Source of the DNA: Bacteroidetes bacterium 41-46
GTDB taxonomy: Bacteria; Bacteroidota; Bacteroidia; Bacteroidales; UBA932
NCBI GenBank assembly: GCA_001897515.1
Contig: MKTA01000019.1
Coordinates: 1 to 64,000 of the forward strand
Length of the DNA stretch: 64,000 bases
Direction of reading: 5' to 3'
The notes under the pieces are model-generated. The model was not told where the DNA came from. It saw only the letters and a list, made by a program, of their open reading frames with translations, and did not search any database. The translations under genes were made by a program, and so were the position numbers. Positions 46,994 through 59,000 of the stretch are shown one piece after another (the first letter of the stretch is position 1; each line of letters starts with the position of its first letter).

Positions 46994-47983
46994 ATGGAAA
47001 TTGTACTTAGCGGCATCAGATCTACAGGTCACCTGCATCTTGGAAACTACTTCGGAGCCCTCAGAAATTACATAAAGATGCAGGATGAATACAACTGCTA
47101 TTTTTTCATTGCAGATCTTCATTCTCTTACAACTCATCCCCACCCGGATGATTTCCATTCAGGTGTTAAGACTATACTTGCAGAGTATCTGGCATCCGGC
47201 CTTGATCCGGAAAAATCAGCGATTTTTATACAGAGTGATGTCCCAGAAATTGTAGAACTGTATGTTCTTCTCAATATGATAGCCTACAAAGGGGAACTTG
47301 AGAGAACAGCCTCTTTCAAGGAGAAGGTTCGTAAAAACCCGGACAATGTAAATGCCGGCCTGCTGACATACCCTGTGCTCATGGCTGCTGATATATTGGT
47401 CCACAGAGCACACAAGGTTCCTGTAGGAAAAGATCAGGAACAGCATCTGGAGATAGCAAGACTTTTGGCAAGAAGGTTCAACAACCTATACGGTGTTGAA
47501 GTTTTTCCTGAACCCCAGGCCTTTAATTTTGGGAGCGATCTCATTAAGGTTCCTGGGCTTGACGGAAGTGGTAAAATGGGTAAAAGCGAGGGCAACGGAA
47601 TATATCTGTATGACGATGAAAAGACTATCCACAAAAAGGTGATGAAGGCAGTAACCGATGCGGGTCCTACAGCTCCTGACAGTAAGATGCCTGAACCGGT
47701 TGAAAATCTCTTCACCCTCCTTAAAATTGTCTCTGACAAAGAGACCGTTGATCACTTTACAAAGGCATACAACAGTTGTACAATTCGTTACGGTGACCTT
47801 AAAAAACAGCTTGCGGCAGACATATGCAAACATACTCTGCCCATCAGGGAGAGAATAGACGATATCTCAAATGACTCGGACTATCTTGCAAAGGTTGTAA
47901 GAAAAGGCCGTGAAAAAGCAAGGGCAAGTGCTTCCGCTACATTGGCTGAAGTAAAGAGAGCTGTAGGCTTCAGAAGCTTCTGA
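46994..47983 (+). CDS. trpS: Tryptophanyl-tRNA synthetase
   Basis: The 329-aa class Ic synthetase charges tRNA-Trp. The HIGH-type motif is GHLHLGNYFGAL (residues 11-22) and the KMSKS-type motif is GSGKMGKSEGNGI. The substrate-pocket region YPVLMAADILVHRAHKVPVG is intact. No Trp-rich leader precedes it, since it follows recA directly and shares its transcript. Confidence 0.95.
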   Translation: MEIVLSGIRSTGHLHLGNYFGALRNYIKMQDEYNCYFFIADLHSLTTHPHPDDFHSGVKTILAEYLASGLDPEKSAIFIQSDVPEIVELYVLLNMIAYKGELERTASFKEKVRKNPDNVNAGLLTYPVLMAADILVHRAHKVPVGKDQEQHLEIARLLARRFNNLYGVEVFPEPQAFNFGSDLIKVPGLDGSGKMGKSEGNGIYLYDDEKTIHKKVMKAVTDAGPTAPDSKMPEPVENLFTLLKIVSDKETVDHFTKAYNSCTIRYGDLKKQLAADICKHTLPIRERIDDISNDSDYLAKVVRKGREKARASASATLAEVKRAVGFRSF

Positions 47984-47990
47984 CCTGAAA

Positions 47991-49949
47991 ATGATCAGTA
48001 AAACAACCATAACCAGAATTCTGGACAGTGCCCAGATCGTAGATGTTATAAGTGACTTCGTTTCATTAAGGAGAAGGGGGGCAAACTACATAGCTTGCTG
48101 CCCTTTTCATAATGAAAAGACACCGTCATTCTCTGTCTCCCCATCTAAAGGCATTTATAAATGCTTTGGCTGCGGGAAGGCGGGCAATGCTGTCAATTTC
48201 ATAATGGAGCATGAGCATCTGTCCTATGTAGATGCTCTAAAATTTCTAGGCAGAAAGTTTGGAATAGAGGTTGAAGAGAGGGAGGAGAGCGAGGAGGAGG
48301 TACAACAGCGGCTTAAGAGCGAAAGCCTTCTGGTTGTGTCAGAATTTGCCAGAGACTTCTATGTCAATGCACTGTGGAACTCACAGAAAGGAAGATCAGT
48401 AGGTCTTAGCTACTTTAAAGAGAGGGGTTTCTCAGAGGAGACAATAAAAAAATTCCAGTTAGGTTGGGCCTCAGAGGGGAGAGATGGTTCAATGTCGGCA
48501 GCAGCTGTCAGAGCCGGATATAAAAAAGAGTATATTATCTCTTCAGGTCTTGGAGTTGAAAGAGAACAAACCGGGGAGCTGGCAGACAGATTCTATGAGA
48601 GGGCAATGTTCCCTATACACTCATTGACAGGCAGGGTAATAGCATTTGGAGGAAGAACCCTCAGAACAGATAAGAATATTGCCAAATATATAAATTCACC
48701 AGAAACGGAGATTTATAACAAAAGCCGAACCCTTTACGGACTTTTTTTTGCTAAAAGTGCAATTTCAAGGCTTCAGAAGTGCTATTTAGTAGAGGGTTAT
48801 ACTGATGTTATTTCAATGGTACAGGCTGGTATTGAGAATGTTGTTGCCTCCAGCGGAACATCACTAACATCTGAACAGGTCAGATTGATAAGAAGATTCT
48901 CTCCAAATGTTACTATTCTTTACGATAGTGATCCGGCCGGTATTAAAGCATCACTTAGGGGAATTGACATGTTGCTTGAAGAGGGACTTCAGGTAAGGGT
49001 AGTGCTCTTTCCTGACGGGGAGGATCCGGATTCATATGCAAAAAACAACTCTCCGGCGCAGTTGGTTGATTATCTTAACAGCTCTGAGAGAGATTTTATA
49101 GAGTTCAAAATTGAACTTCTCTCTGAGGAGGCCGAAAAGGATCCCATTAAGAGAAGGCAGCTTATCAATGAGGTGGTAACAAGCATATCTGTTATTCCGG
49201 ATGCAATTACAAGAGCGGTTTATATTGAGGAGTGCAGCATCAGGCTAAGATTTGACCAGAACCTGCTTGCAAGAGAGGTAAACAAGCTCAGGAAGGTCAG
49301 GCTTCCCCACGGCTCATATGGGAAGGAGAGTGAAACAAAGGAGACTCTTCCATTGGCTCAAATCCCTGATATTGACACCGGGGACAGATTACCGGTCTTC
49401 ATTAAAAATATATACTACGAGCCGGCGGAAAGGGAGCTCCTCTACTATCTGTTGAAATTTGGAGAGTATCCGCTTTACGGATCAGAAGAGGGTGCTATCT
49501 CTCCTATCAAAGTGTCTCAGTTTATTCTCAACGAACTTCAGACAGATGATCTGGAGTTTCAGAACCTACTGTATAAAAACATGTTTGAAGAGTATTACAA
49601 AGTAAAGGAGCTCTCACAGGAGGATATTCAAAGGCACTTTACAGGACATCCAGACCCGGATGTTGTTACCCTCACTACCTCTATACTTATACAGGAGCAC
49701 AGCCTTAATATTAAACAATTTTTACAATCACTAATTCCTGAAGAGAGGGTGCTTTCAATTGTTGTTCCCAAGGCAATTATGGTTTACAAAGCCAAGATAA
49801 CCTCAATTGCATATCAGGAGATGTGGGACCTGCTAAAAAAGACTCCGGCAGACAACGAAGAGAGGCAGAAGGAGTTGATGAAGAATATGCAAACCCTCCT
49901 TACTGTGAGGAACGAACTCTCAAAGGAGCTTAACAGATTAACAATATAA
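47991..49949 (+). CDS. dnaG: DNA primase
   Basis: The 652-aa protein makes RNA primers for replication. The N-terminal zinc motif is [16 protein letters not shown] then [10 protein letters not shown] (CHC2). The catalytic core includes the TOPRIM motifs [11 protein letters not shown] and ILYDSDPAG, and the basic motif AFGGRTL. The C-terminal helical region (about 450-652) would bind the helicase. It starts seven bases after trpS. Confidence 0.95.
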   Translation: MISKTTITRILDSAQIVDVISDFVSLRRRGANYIACCPFHNEKTPSFSVSPSKGIYKCFGCGKAGNAVNFIMEHEHLSYVDALKFLGRKFGIEVEEREESEEEVQQRLKSESLLVVSEFARDFYVNALWNSQKGRSVGLSYFKERGFSEETIKKFQLGWASEGRDGSMSAAAVRAGYKKEYIISSGLGVEREQTGELADRFYERAMFPIHSLTGRVIAFGGRTLRTDKNIAKYINSPETEIYNKSRTLYGLFFAKSAISRLQKCYLVEGYTDVISMVQAGIENVVASSGTSLTSEQVRLIRRFSPNVTILYDSDPAGIKASLRGIDMLLEEGLQVRVVLFPDGEDPDSYAKNNSPAQLVDYLNSSERDFIEFKIELLSEEAEKDPIKRRQLINEVVTSISVIPDAITRAVYIEECSIRLRFDQNLLAREVNKLRKVRLPHGSYGKESETKETLPLAQIPDIDTGDRLPVFIKNIYYEPAERELLYYLLKFGEYPLYGSEEGAISPIKVSQFILNELQTDDLEFQNLLYKNMFEEYYKVKELSQEDIQRHFTGHPDPDVVTLTTSILIQEHSLNIKQFLQSLIPEERVLSIVVPKAIMVYKAKITSIAYQEMWDLLKKTPADNEERQKELMKNMQTLLTVRNELSKELNRLTI

Positions 49950-49962
49950 AAATAGATACAAA

Positions 49963-52023
49963 ATGGAAAAGTGCTACAAGAGACACCTGGTTACAGCAGC
50001 CCTCCCATATGCAAATGGAGCTGTACATATCGGGCATCTGGCCGGCGTATATATTCCGGCAGATATTTATGTGCGCTACCTCAGAATGCGAGGAAGAGAT
50101 GTAAGATTCATATGTGGCTCAGATGAGCATGGAGTCCCTATTACAATTAAGGCAAAACAGCAGAACTGCACTCCTCAGGAGGTAGTAGATAAATACCATC
50201 TTATTATCCAGGACTCTTTTGAGAGACTGGGCATAAGCTTTGATATCTATTCGCGGACAAGCTCAGAAACCCATCATAAAACAGCATCTGAATTCTTCAG
50301 AAAATTATATGATGAGGGCAAGTTCATTGAAAAGGAGAGTGAGCAGTATTATGATGAGGAGGCCAACCATTTTCTTGCAGACAGATACATTATGGGTACC
50401 TGTCCAAAGTGCAGCGCGGAGAATGCCTATGGGGACCAGTGTGAAAAATGCGGAAGCACACTCAGTCCTAACGAGCTAATCAATCCCCGCTCCACCCTGA
50501 GTGGAAGCACCCCTGTTCTAAAGAAGACTTCACATTGGTATCTTCCACTGGACCAATACGAGCCATGGTTAAAGGAGTGGATTTTAGAGCAGCACAAAGA
50601 GTGGAAAGCAAATGTATATGGTCAGTGTAAATCATGGCTTGACGGTGGTCTTCAGCCGAGAGCCGTGAGCAGAGATTTAGACTGGGGTGTGCCAGTTCCT
50701 GTAGAGGGAGCTGAAGGAAAGGTTTTGTATGTTTGGTTTGATGCTCCTATTGGTTATATATCCAATACAATAGAGCTGATGCCACAGGAGTGGGAGCATT
50801 GGTGGAAGAGCGAAGATACAAGATTACTGCACTTTATAGGAAAAGATAACATTGTTTTCCATTGTATTGTATTCCCCTCAATGTTAAAGGCATATGGCGA
50901 TGGATTTATTCTGCCTGAGAATGTACCTGCTAACGAATTCCTTAATCTTGAAGGAAACAAAATATCTACATCAAGAAACTGGGCAGTGTGGTTACACGAG
51001 TATCTGGATGAATTTCCCGGTAAAGAGGACGTTCTCCGTTACGTACTTTGTGCGAATGCCCCGGAGACTAAAGACAACGATTTTACATGGAAAGATTTCC
51101 AGACCCGCAACAACAGCGAACTGGTTGCAATTTTCGGTAATTTTGTAAACAGGGCAGTTGTACTTACCCATAAATATTTTAACGGAGAGATTCCTTCTCA
51201 TTTAAGTTGTGAGAAAATTGATGAAGACACACTCGCTCAAATACCTCAGATAAGAAAGAGCATTGAGGAGAGTTTAGAAAACTTCAAGTTTAGAGAGGCC
51301 TTGAAGGAGGCAATGAATTTAGCAAGACTTGGGAATAAGTACCTTGCAGATACTGAGCCATGGAAGCTTGCAAAGACAGATATGGAGAGGGTTGCGACAA
51401 TTCTTAACATCTCCCTGCAGATTTGTGCAAATCTTGCCATAGCATTTGAACCATTCTTACCTCATACAGCCCAAAAACTCTCATATATGCTTAATATGAA
51501 AGGCAGAAACTGGGAAGATTTTGGCTCAGATTCAATCCTCCGTCCCGGACATAAAATTAACGATGCACGGCTGCTTTTTGAAAAAATTGAGGATGAATCT
51601 ATTGAGCATCAGCTAGCAAAACTGGATGCCTCTAGGCCAAAGGAGGAGGCTCCGGAAGAAACTGCTACAAGATTAGGCTCTCCTGTACCACTGAAAGATG
51701 AGTGCACTTATGACGAATTTATGAAGATGGACATCCGTACTGCAACTGTTCTTGAAGCTGAAAGGGTTCCTAAAACTGACAAACTTCTAAAACTTAATAT
51801 TGATACAGGCATTGATAAAAGAACAATCGTCTCTGGAATTGCAGAGTATTACTCACCAGAGGAGATGATCGGCAAACAGATATGCATTCTGGCAAACCTT
51901 GCTCCCAGAAAAATAAAGGGAATTGAGTCAAATGGAATGATTCTTATGGCCAAGGAGGAGAACGGAAAGATGAGAATAGTCACTCCTGAGGAGAGACTTG
52001 AAAATGGCAGCTGTATCAATTAG
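49963..52023 (+). CDS. metG: Methionyl-tRNA synthetase
   Basis: The 686-aa enzyme charges tRNA-Met. The HIGH motif lies in [13 protein letters not shown], the KMSKS motif is [13 protein letters not shown] (the KISTS variant common in this family), and a zinc knuckle is in [20 protein letters not shown]-terminal EMAP-like tRNA-binding/dimerisation domain (about 575-686, [20 protein letters not shown]) is fused, as in E. coli MetG. Its stop is eight bases from the stop of the convergent histidine kinase. Charging of tRNA-Met by this enzyme is what the met operon leader would sense. Confidence 0.95.
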   Translation: MEKCYKRHLVTAALPYANGAVHIGHLAGVYIPADIYVRYLRMRGRDVRFICGSDEHGVPITIKAKQQNCTPQEVVDKYHLIIQDSFERLGISFDIYSRTSSETHHKTASEFFRKLYDEGKFIEKESEQYYDEEANHFLADRYIMGTCPKCSAENAYGDQCEKCGSTLSPNELINPRSTLSGSTPVLKKTSHWYLPLDQYEPWLKEWILEQHKEWKANVYGQCKSWLDGGLQPRAVSRDLDWGVPVPVEGAEGKVLYVWFDAPIGYISNTIELMPQEWEHWWKSEDTRLLHFIGKDNIVFHCIVFPSMLKAYGDGFILPENVPANEFLNLEGNKISTSRNWAVWLHEYLDEFPGKEDVLRYVLCANAPETKDNDFTWKDFQTRNNSELVAIFGNFVNRAVVLTHKYFNGEIPSHLSCEKIDEDTLAQIPQIRKSIEESLENFKFREALKEAMNLARLGNKYLADTEPWKLAKTDMERVATILNISLQICANLAIAFEPFLPHTAQKLSYMLNMKGRNWEDFGSDSILRPGHKINDARLLFEKIEDESIEHQLAKLDASRPKEEAPEETATRLGSPVPLKDECTYDEFMKMDIRTATVLEAERVPKTDKLLKLNIDTGIDKRTIVSGIAEYYSPEEMIGKQICILANLAPRKIKGIESNGMILMAKEENGKMRIVTPEERLENGSCIN

Positions 52024-52031
52024 TGATTAGT

Positions 52032-54176
52032 TTATACTTGAGGGAGGGTAAGGTAGAATGTACTGCCCTCTCCGAGTTTAGATTTAACCCATATTTTACC
52101 ACCCAGAAGTTCAGTAAAGAGTTTTGATATTGACAGACCTAGTCCTGTCCCTTCAAATTCGTTGCTTGTTGTTGTATGGACTTGTACAAACCGTCCAAAT
52201 ACAGCCTCCAGCTTCTCTTCCGGAATTCCAATCCCGGTATCTTTAACATACAGGGTATAGCTGTCAACTCCTCTGGTGTACCCAATCTCAACATACCCCT
52301 CTTTTGTAAACTTCAAGGCATTTCCTATGAGATTTGTGAGAATCTGATTAAGTCTTATTTTGTCTGTTTTAACCACATATGGCTCCGGCGACTCCAGAGA
52401 AAGTCTTATCTCAATCTTTGAGGAGACTGCATTGAAAAAGCCGTGAAGATCCTTCAGAAGAGTATTGAGGTCAAATTCCGTTTTAGTTATTACAACCTGT
52501 CCTGCCTCAATTCTTGAAATATCAAGCACATCATTTATTGTTGCCAAAAGTCTGTCTGCACTCTTTGATATTATTTCAAGATACTCTCTATGCTCAGGCT
52601 CCTTCACCTCCTCCAGAAGCAGATTTGCAAAGCCCATAATTCCATTCATAGGGGTCCTTATCTCGTGACTCATATTTGCAAGAAACGAACTTTTCAGTTT
52701 ATCGCTCTCCTCCGCCCTCTGTTTTGCCTCTTTTAAACTCTCTATATTCTTTATTCTCTCAATGAATAGTCCGATATTGTTTGCAAATATCTCAAGCAGA
52801 GCCAGATCATCCTCTGTATATGCCTGAGCATTCTTGTAATCCTGCACAACTATTACCCCAATAACCTCTCTAAAATCCACATTAAAAAGAGGGGCACCCA
52901 TCCAAATTGATGAATCTGTCCCGTATGTAGAGAATATTAAACCGTCGCCTCTAAGCTCATCCTCAATCTTTGAGTTAATAATCCTCCCTTTTCCGCCTCT
53001 TCTAACATAGTCTGTCAGCGAACCATGCAGATGCTCCCTCAGCCCCTCCTCCACCTCGTCCTCTTCGTCAACGTAGTACGGATAAGAATAGAGGTCGCTC
53101 TCCTTATCATACATTGCTATATAGAAGTTTTCTGCAGAGATAATTGAGCTGAGTTGTTTATGAACCTCAGCAAGAAATGAGGTTAAATCTGAATAAACAA
53201 GCGAACCTTTGGATATATTCAGAATTGCTTCCTGAACCTCTCTCTTTTGAGCTGCTGATGTAAGGTCTCTGACGACACCTCCCACACCATATCTCCCGGA
53301 CTCAAGTATTACAGGGAATTTTGTCGCCTCATAAAGTCGGTTTCCAAATCTCTCTTCAAGTTTAATAGTGGTATTCCTCTCTAAAACCTCGTTGTCAGAT
53401 ATAATTACATCGTCTAAATCTCCCTCTGTTAAAAGCTCTGAGTCTGTTTTACCAAGGACATCGTCTGATCTCCTTCCAAAGAACTTTAACAAAGCATCAT
53501 TGACCTCAATGTATCTGAAGAATTCATCTTTGATATACATCATATCTTTGCTGGCATTGAAAAAAGAGGTTTTTCTCTCCTCTGCCTCCTTGTACTTGCT
53601 TATGCTTTCAAACCTTTCAATGTTTGTAAGCATAATTATGCCTAAAAATATTGTAGCAAGCGGGTATGCAACTATTATGATTGGTCCTACATTTATGAAT
53701 GTACTGAAACGAAGCTCCTCCGGAAGAAAAATCATATCTGCAATCAACAGTATATGGGTTGTAAGTCCCATCAAAAAGAGCTCTCTTATCCTGTTTTTCC
53801 TGTACCAGTTTTTTCTTAACGCACCCCATACTATTCCGGTGGCACCGGAGGTAAGTATGCTGGCAACACCCATTACAATACCATCCCCCGCCATATAAAT
53901 TCTGTACAGAGCAGCGGTAGCCATTGCAATAATCGTAGGGATAGGACCTATTATGAGTCCCGATACCGAAAGAAGTATTGATCTTGAGTCAAAAACAAGA
54001 CCTGGCTGAAATGTCCAGGGTGTAAGCATCAGTACTATTCCTATCAGGCCAACTACAACGCCAAGCGAAATCTCTCTGACCCCCTTGTAATTTGTTACAG
54101 GCTTTAATCCAAAGAGATAATGCAGCATTGACAATGCCAGCAGAATAGAAATGTTATGAATTATTCCCAGTATCAT
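52032..54176 (-). CDS. Membrane sensor histidine kinase (5TM-PAS-GAF-HisKA-HATPase)
   Basis: From the ATG at 54176 the protein has 714 aa. Order: a 5TM-5TMR_LYT type membrane sensor (1-190, SGLIIGPIPTIIAMATAALYR), PAS (about 200-320, FFRYIEVNDALLKFFGR), GAF (about 335-475, WMGAPLFNVDFREVIGVI), a coiled coil, HisKA (FLANMSHEIRTPMNGIMGF, phospho-His) and HATPase (LTNLIGNALKFTKEG, DTGIGIPEE, GTGLGLSISK). No receiver domain or adjacent response regulator is present. A GTG at 54212 is upstream of the -7 box (54189-54196) and is rejected. It follows the hydrogenase cassettes by 71 bases with its own promoter, so a link to redox state is possible but unproven. Confidence 0.9.
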   Translation of the reverse strand: MILGIIHNISILLALSMLHYLFGLKPVTNYKGVREISLGVVVGLIGIVLMLTPWTFQPGLVFDSRSILLSVSGLIIGPIPTIIAMATAALYRIYMAGDGIVMGVASILTSGATGIVWGALRKNWYRKNRIRELFLMGLTTHILLIADMIFLPEELRFSTFINVGPIIIVAYPLATIFLGIIMLTNIERFESISKYKEAEERKTSFFNASKDMMYIKDEFFRYIEVNDALLKFFGRRSDDVLGKTDSELLTEGDLDDVIISDNEVLERNTTIKLEERFGNRLYEATKFPVILESGRYGVGGVVRDLTSAAQKREVQEAILNISKGSLVYSDLTSFLAEVHKQLSSIISAENFYIAMYDKESDLYSYPYYVDEEDEVEEGLREHLHGSLTDYVRRGGKGRIINSKIEDELRGDGLIFSTYGTDSSIWMGAPLFNVDFREVIGVIVVQDYKNAQAYTEDDLALLEIFANNIGLFIERIKNIESLKEAKQRAEESDKLKSSFLANMSHEIRTPMNGIMGFANLLLEEVKEPEHREYLEIISKSADRLLATINDVLDISRIEAGQVVITKTEFDLNTLLKDLHGFFNAVSSKIEIRLSLESPEPYVVKTDKIRLNQILTNLIGNALKFTKEGYVEIGYTRGVDSYTLYVKDTGIGIPEEKLEAVFGRFVQVHTTTSNEFEGTGLGLSISKLFTELLGGKIWVKSKLGEGSTFYLTLPQV

Positions 54177-54188
54177 AGTTGTAACTAA

Positions 54189-54196
54189 CAAATATA
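54189..54196 (-). promoter_or_regulatory. -7 box for the histidine kinase
   Basis: TATATTTG on the minus strand, matching TANNTTTG, 12 bases before the ATG at 54176. This spacing is shorter than at other promoters here. Confidence 0.45.
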
Positions 54197-54213
54197 GTGA
54201 AATCAATGACACC

Positions 54214-54231
54214 GGGAATAATTATTCTCCC
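54214..54231. promoter_or_regulatory. Imperfect palindrome between hydA and the kinase gene
   Basis: GGG-AATAATTATT-C-TCCC: a 10-base palindromic core (54217-54226) flanked by GGG and CCC with a one- to two-base asymmetry. It lies where the -33 region of the kinase promoter should be and 17 bases past the hydA stop. It could be an operator or a weak hairpin ending the hydrogenase transcript. Confidence 0.35.
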
Positions 54232-54247
54232 TCTCAAATAAATTCTT

Positions 54248-56020
54248 TTAATAGACACCTCTCTCTGTGTATTCAGTATGGAGCAATTCATGGGAGAGAT
54301 GCCCCAATGGCTCTTTTAGAAACTCATTGTAGAGCTCCTTTATTGCCGGATTATCATGAGATTTTCTAACCGGTTTGAGAGAGTCCTCCCTATAAATAGA
54401 GTCGGCCCTCTTCTGTCTGATCTCCCATGTTGTTGGTATAGGCTGCCCTCCACCTCCAAGGCATCCGCCCGGACAAGTCATTACCTCAATAAAAGCATAG
54501 GGCGACTTCCCCCCCTCTATCTGATCCAAAAGGTATCTTGCATTTTTCAAGGTGTGTGCTACAGCTACTTTCAGTTTAGTGCCATTTATATCCAGTTCGG
54601 CCTCTTTGATTCCCTCAAATCCTCTAACAACTTTAAGATTTAGGTCAGGAAGGGGCTTTCCGGCTACAACCTCATATGCTGTTCTGACAGCAGCCTCCAT
54701 TACCCCGCCTGTTGCAGCAAAAATTGCTCCGGCACCTGTTGAGATTCCCAGAGGGTGGTCAAAGTCCTCTTCAGGGAGGTTCTTAAAATCTACCCCAGTC
54801 AGTTTGAACATCCTTGCAAGCTCTCTGGTGGTCAAAACATAGTCAACATCAAAGAATGATTCTCTCTCTGAAAGGTTCATCTTCTCTTTCCACCATTGAT
54901 AAGCTGATTTCATCTCCGGCCTTTTGCATTCAAATTTCTTAGCTGTACAAGGCATTATTGATACAACTACCAGACGTCTGGGGTCAATACCCATCTTCTC
55001 AGCATAGTAGGTTTTTGCTACCGCTCCAAACATCTGCTGAGGAGATTTACATGTTGACAAATGCTCCAGCGATTTAGGATAAAAATGCTCAATAAATTTT
55101 ATCCAGCCGGGCGAACAAGAGGTAACCATAGGGAGTCTTCCGTTTGTAGTAAGACGTTTAATAAGCTCATGCCCCTCCTCCATAATGGTTAAATCCGCAG
55201 TAAACTGAGTGTCAAAGACACTGTCAAAGCCCAATTTTCTTAATGCAGCAACCATCTGTCCGGTAACCAACGCCCCCTCTTCCATTCCCATTGCCTCTCC
55301 AATGCCGACTCTAATAGCCGGAGCTGTCTGAACAATTACAACCTTCTCCTCATCGTATAGATCCTTAAGCAGAAGATTTGACTCATCCCTCTCAATAATA
55401 GCGGCTGTGGGGCAAACAAGTGCGCACTGACCGCAGTTTGTGCAGGCTACATTTCCAAGTCCCTTGTCCTTGTATGTTGCAATCTTTGATTTTAATCCTC
55501 TGCCAGCAAAGTCAATCGCATAAACAGTCTGAACATCTGAGCAGACAGCGACACACCTTCCGCAAAGAATACACTTGTTAGGATCCCTTATAAGTGAGGG
55601 TGAGGTGTCATCTTTTACAGCCTCGGGCTTTGTTCTTGCGAAAGGGGTCTCCTTTATTCCAAGTACAGAAGAGAGATCCTGTAGCTCGCAGTTCCCGTTT
55701 CTTTCACAAACCAGACAATCTTTTGGATGGTTTGCTAGTAAAAGCTCCAGGTTTGTTATCCTTGCCTGATTTATTGCAGGAGAGTGAGTTTTAATCTCCA
55801 TTCCGTCTGCAATAGATGCGACACAACTTCTTACAAGGCTTTTTGCACCCTTTACCTCAACAACACAAATACCACAGGAGGCATTTGACGAGACATCTTT
55901 AAGGTAGCAAAGCGATGGAATTCTTATACCTAGCTCTTTGCAGCTCTCAAGGATTGTCTTTCCGGCCCCAACCTGCATCTTTTTACCATCAATGGTTACG
56001 TTTATAACTTTTTTTTCCAT
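54248..56020 (-). CDS. hydA: [FeFe] hydrogenase catalytic subunit, NAD(P)H-linked group A
   Basis: The 590-aa subunit reduces protons to H2. In order: [2Fe-2S] domain (Cys38/49/52/66), His-ligated [4Fe-4S] (His98, Cys102/105/111), two [4Fe-4S] motifs (Cys150-160, Cys193-203) and the H-cluster domain. The loops read L1 TSCSPGW (302), L2 MPCTAKKFE (358) and L3 MTCPGGCLGGGGQP (516/520). L1 has Ser where TSCCPxW has its second Cys, and the same change is in the other HydA. A C-terminal segment (about 530-590, with SHELLHTEYTERG) belongs to the small-subunit-like tail. It is three bases after the HydB-GltD fusion and would form a HydABC complex with it and HydC. Confidence 0.93.
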   Translation of the reverse strand: MEKKVINVTIDGKKMQVGAGKTILESCKELGIRIPSLCYLKDVSSNASCGICVVEVKGAKSLVRSCVASIADGMEIKTHSPAINQARITNLELLLANHPKDCLVCERNGNCELQDLSSVLGIKETPFARTKPEAVKDDTSPSLIRDPNKCILCGRCVAVCSDVQTVYAIDFAGRGLKSKIATYKDKGLGNVACTNCGQCALVCPTAAIIERDESNLLLKDLYDEEKVVIVQTAPAIRVGIGEAMGMEEGALVTGQMVAALRKLGFDSVFDTQFTADLTIMEEGHELIKRLTTNGRLPMVTSCSPGWIKFIEHFYPKSLEHLSTCKSPQQMFGAVAKTYYAEKMGIDPRRLVVVSIMPCTAKKFECKRPEMKSAYQWWKEKMNLSERESFFDVDYVLTTRELARMFKLTGVDFKNLPEEDFDHPLGISTGAGAIFAATGGVMEAAVRTAYEVVAGKPLPDLNLKVVRGFEGIKEAELDINGTKLKVAVAHTLKNARYLLDQIEGGKSPYAFIEVMTCPGGCLGGGGQPIPTTWEIRQKRADSIYREDSLKPVRKSHDNPAIKELYNEFLKEPLGHLSHELLHTEYTERGVY

Positions 56021-56023
56021 TGC

Positions 56024-59000
56024 TTATTCCTCCTCTGTATTAACTGTTACCCTTACATCACATCTAAGGCACCTTGAAGCTTCGGCGTATGCCTGCTCCT
56101 TCGTGTAGCCCAGGTTGATCTCCTTGAAATTCCCAAGTCTCTCCTCAAGCGGACGCTTAATAGTGTAGTGTCTGTTTCCGCCCTCGGGTTTAAGAGGAAC
56201 CTCATCGCTGTAATCAAAGCCTCTGAATAATTTGTGGAACCTTCGTTTATTCATAAGCTTCCAGTCAATAACCTCTGCAGCCTTCTTAGCAATCCCCATA
56301 GCCTCAGCGGCTGTAGCCGGACCTGTTACTGCGTCGCCAACGGCATAAATGCGAGGATGGTTGGTGGTGAAGGTAAAATGATCTGTATCTATATTCCCAT
56401 TGCTGACAGTCTTAATACCGAAATCTTTGGCAAAAGAGGCATCAACTTCCTCTCCTACAGCCATAATAACAGTGTCGCAAGGCAAAATGAACGATTCACC
56501 TGTTGGAACAGGTTTGCGTCTGTTTGAGAGGTCAATCTCTCCGCAAGCCATTTTCATTAGTTCAATTCCGCGTACCTTGTCGTTCGTATCTGCCAGAATC
56601 TCCTTAGGAGTACTGAGGAACAAGAAGTTAACACCCTCAATTTCCGCCCCCTTAATTTCATCTTTATTAGCTGGCATATCGGGCTTCATTCTTCTGTAAA
56701 CAACTGTAACTTCAGCTCCGTATCTCTGGGCTGTTCTGGCTGCATCAATGGCAACATTACCAGCTCCTACAACTACAACATGCTTGCCCATCTCAGGGAT
56801 ATTACCCTTTGCCACATCTTTCAGGAACTCCATTCCGGAAAGGACTCCCTCAAGTTCGCATCCGTTAATACCAAGGCTCATATCTTTATGGGCTCCTATT
56901 GCCAGTATTACAATGTTGTAGTCTCTTTCAAGATCATCCATCATAATATCTTTGCCAATCCTGGTATTGAATACGAAATTTACCCCAAGGTCCTTTATAA
57001 ACTGTACCTCGTGGTCAAACACATCCAGCGGAAGTCTGTATTTTGGAATCCCCCATCTGAGAATGCCTCCTGCCTCTGACTCCGATTCAAATATGGTCAC
57101 ATCATGTCCCAGCCTAACCAGATAGAATGCTGCTGTCAGACCTGCAGGGCCTGATCCTACAATTGCAACCTTTTTATGGGTCTGAGGAAGCTTCTCCCTG
57201 ATTAGTCTCTCATAAACATTTTTAGCCACCCCGTCTCTGTATGCAGTGTCCGAAATGTATCTGTGAATGTCTCCCTGAGAGACAGGCGCATCAATCGCCT
57301 CTCTTCTGCACTTCATCTGACAGTGGAAGTGACAAATTCTTCCAATTGAAGATGGAAGAGGATTATCCCTGAGGGTTGATTCAAAAGCGTCCTGAATCTT
57401 ATCCTCTTTTAGCAGTTGCAAATACCTTGGTATATTCATATGCATCGGACAGCTGTTTTCACACAGAGCTGAGAAGAGCTCCTGGCATACACCCGGCTCA
57501 CACTTTTTCTCAATCATATGATGGTCATACTCATCTCTAAAATATCTTAGAGTAGTGAGCACAGGATTTGGAGCAGTCTGACCCAGACCGCAGAGAGCGG
57601 TTGACTTAATGACTTTGCCAAGATTTTCCAAAGCATGTATATCGGCCTCAGTAGCCTTACCCAGTGTGAATTTGTTGATTATTCTCAATGTCTGGGCAAG
57701 ACCCTCTCTGCAAGGTGTGCACTTCCCGCATGACTCTCCGTTTGAAAATTCTGTAAAGTATCTGGCCACATCTACCATACAGTTGTCCTGATCCATTACA
57801 ACCATTCCACCGGAGCCCATTATTGAGCCTAAGGAGCTTAAAGACTCATAATCAACAGGAGTATTTAAATAGTCAACAGGTATGCAACCTCCGGAGGGGC
57901 CTCCGGTCTGAACAGCCTTAACTCTCTTCTGAGTTCCGGTACCCTCTCCGATTTTGAATACTATAGTCTCAAGAGTGGAGCCAAGTGGCAACTCTATCAA
58001 ACCGGTATTCTTCACCTTTCCTACAAGCGAGAATACCTTTGTACCCGCACTTTTGTCTGTGCCTGTAGCGGTAAACCACTCACCTCCCTTTGAAATAACA
58101 ACCGGAATATTGCACCAGGTTTCAACATTATTAATGTTAGTCGGCATACCATAAAGTCCCTTTTCTGCCGGATATGGCGGTCGTGGAGATGGTCTTCCGT
58201 ATTTACCCTCAATACTGTGTATAAGAGCTGTCTCCTCTCCGCAGACAAATGCTCCTGCACCCTCAACAATATCAATATCAAAGCTAAAGCCAGAATTCAT
58301 TATATTATCTCCAAGCAATCCATAGCTCTTTGCCTGCTCAATTGCCCCTTTTAGTCGTCTTACGGCTAACGGGTACTCTGCACGGATATAAACTACACCT
58401 TTAGAAGCGCCCATTGCAAAGGCCCCTATCGTCATACCCTCAAGCAGCATAAATGGATCGCTCTCAATTTCATTTCTATTCATGAAGGCTCCCGGATCCC
58501 CTTCATCTGCATTACAGATGATGTATTTTTGAGGTGCCTCTCTCTTTGCCATCATCTCCCACTTAACCCCGGTAGGAAAACCGGCTCCCCCTCTTCCTCT
58601 AAGCTTAGAGTTCTTTACCTCTTCAATTATACTGCTGGAACTCATCTCAAAAAGAGCCTTGTAAAGCGGCTGATAACCACCAACCGCTACGTACTCTTCA
58701 ATATCATCCGGCACAATGAGGCCGCAATTTCTGAGTACGATTTTTTTCTGCCACTTAAAGAAGGGGATCTCATTCCAGAGAGGATAATCTGTTAGGCCTC
58801 TCCCAAACTCAAATTTTCCGGTAATAAAGTCCCACTCCTCAACTCTGCAAAGAACATTTCTGTATGGCATTATCCCTTTTACAATACCTCCAATAATTGG
58901 AATAACGTCTATTTCAGATACATTGTGCATGATAATCAGAGGGAATCCCGGCATATATATATTTACCAGAGGCTCCTCTGAACAGAACCCAAAGCATCCG

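Noticed and set aside
53368..53898. 176-codon plus-strand ORF inside the histidine kinase
   Set aside because: It is antisense to a well-supported domain array, has low-complexity Ser/Ile/Leu composition and no recognisable domain. Similar shadows at 25716-26213, 42056-42577, 8748-9272 and 12365-12772 were rejected for the same reason.
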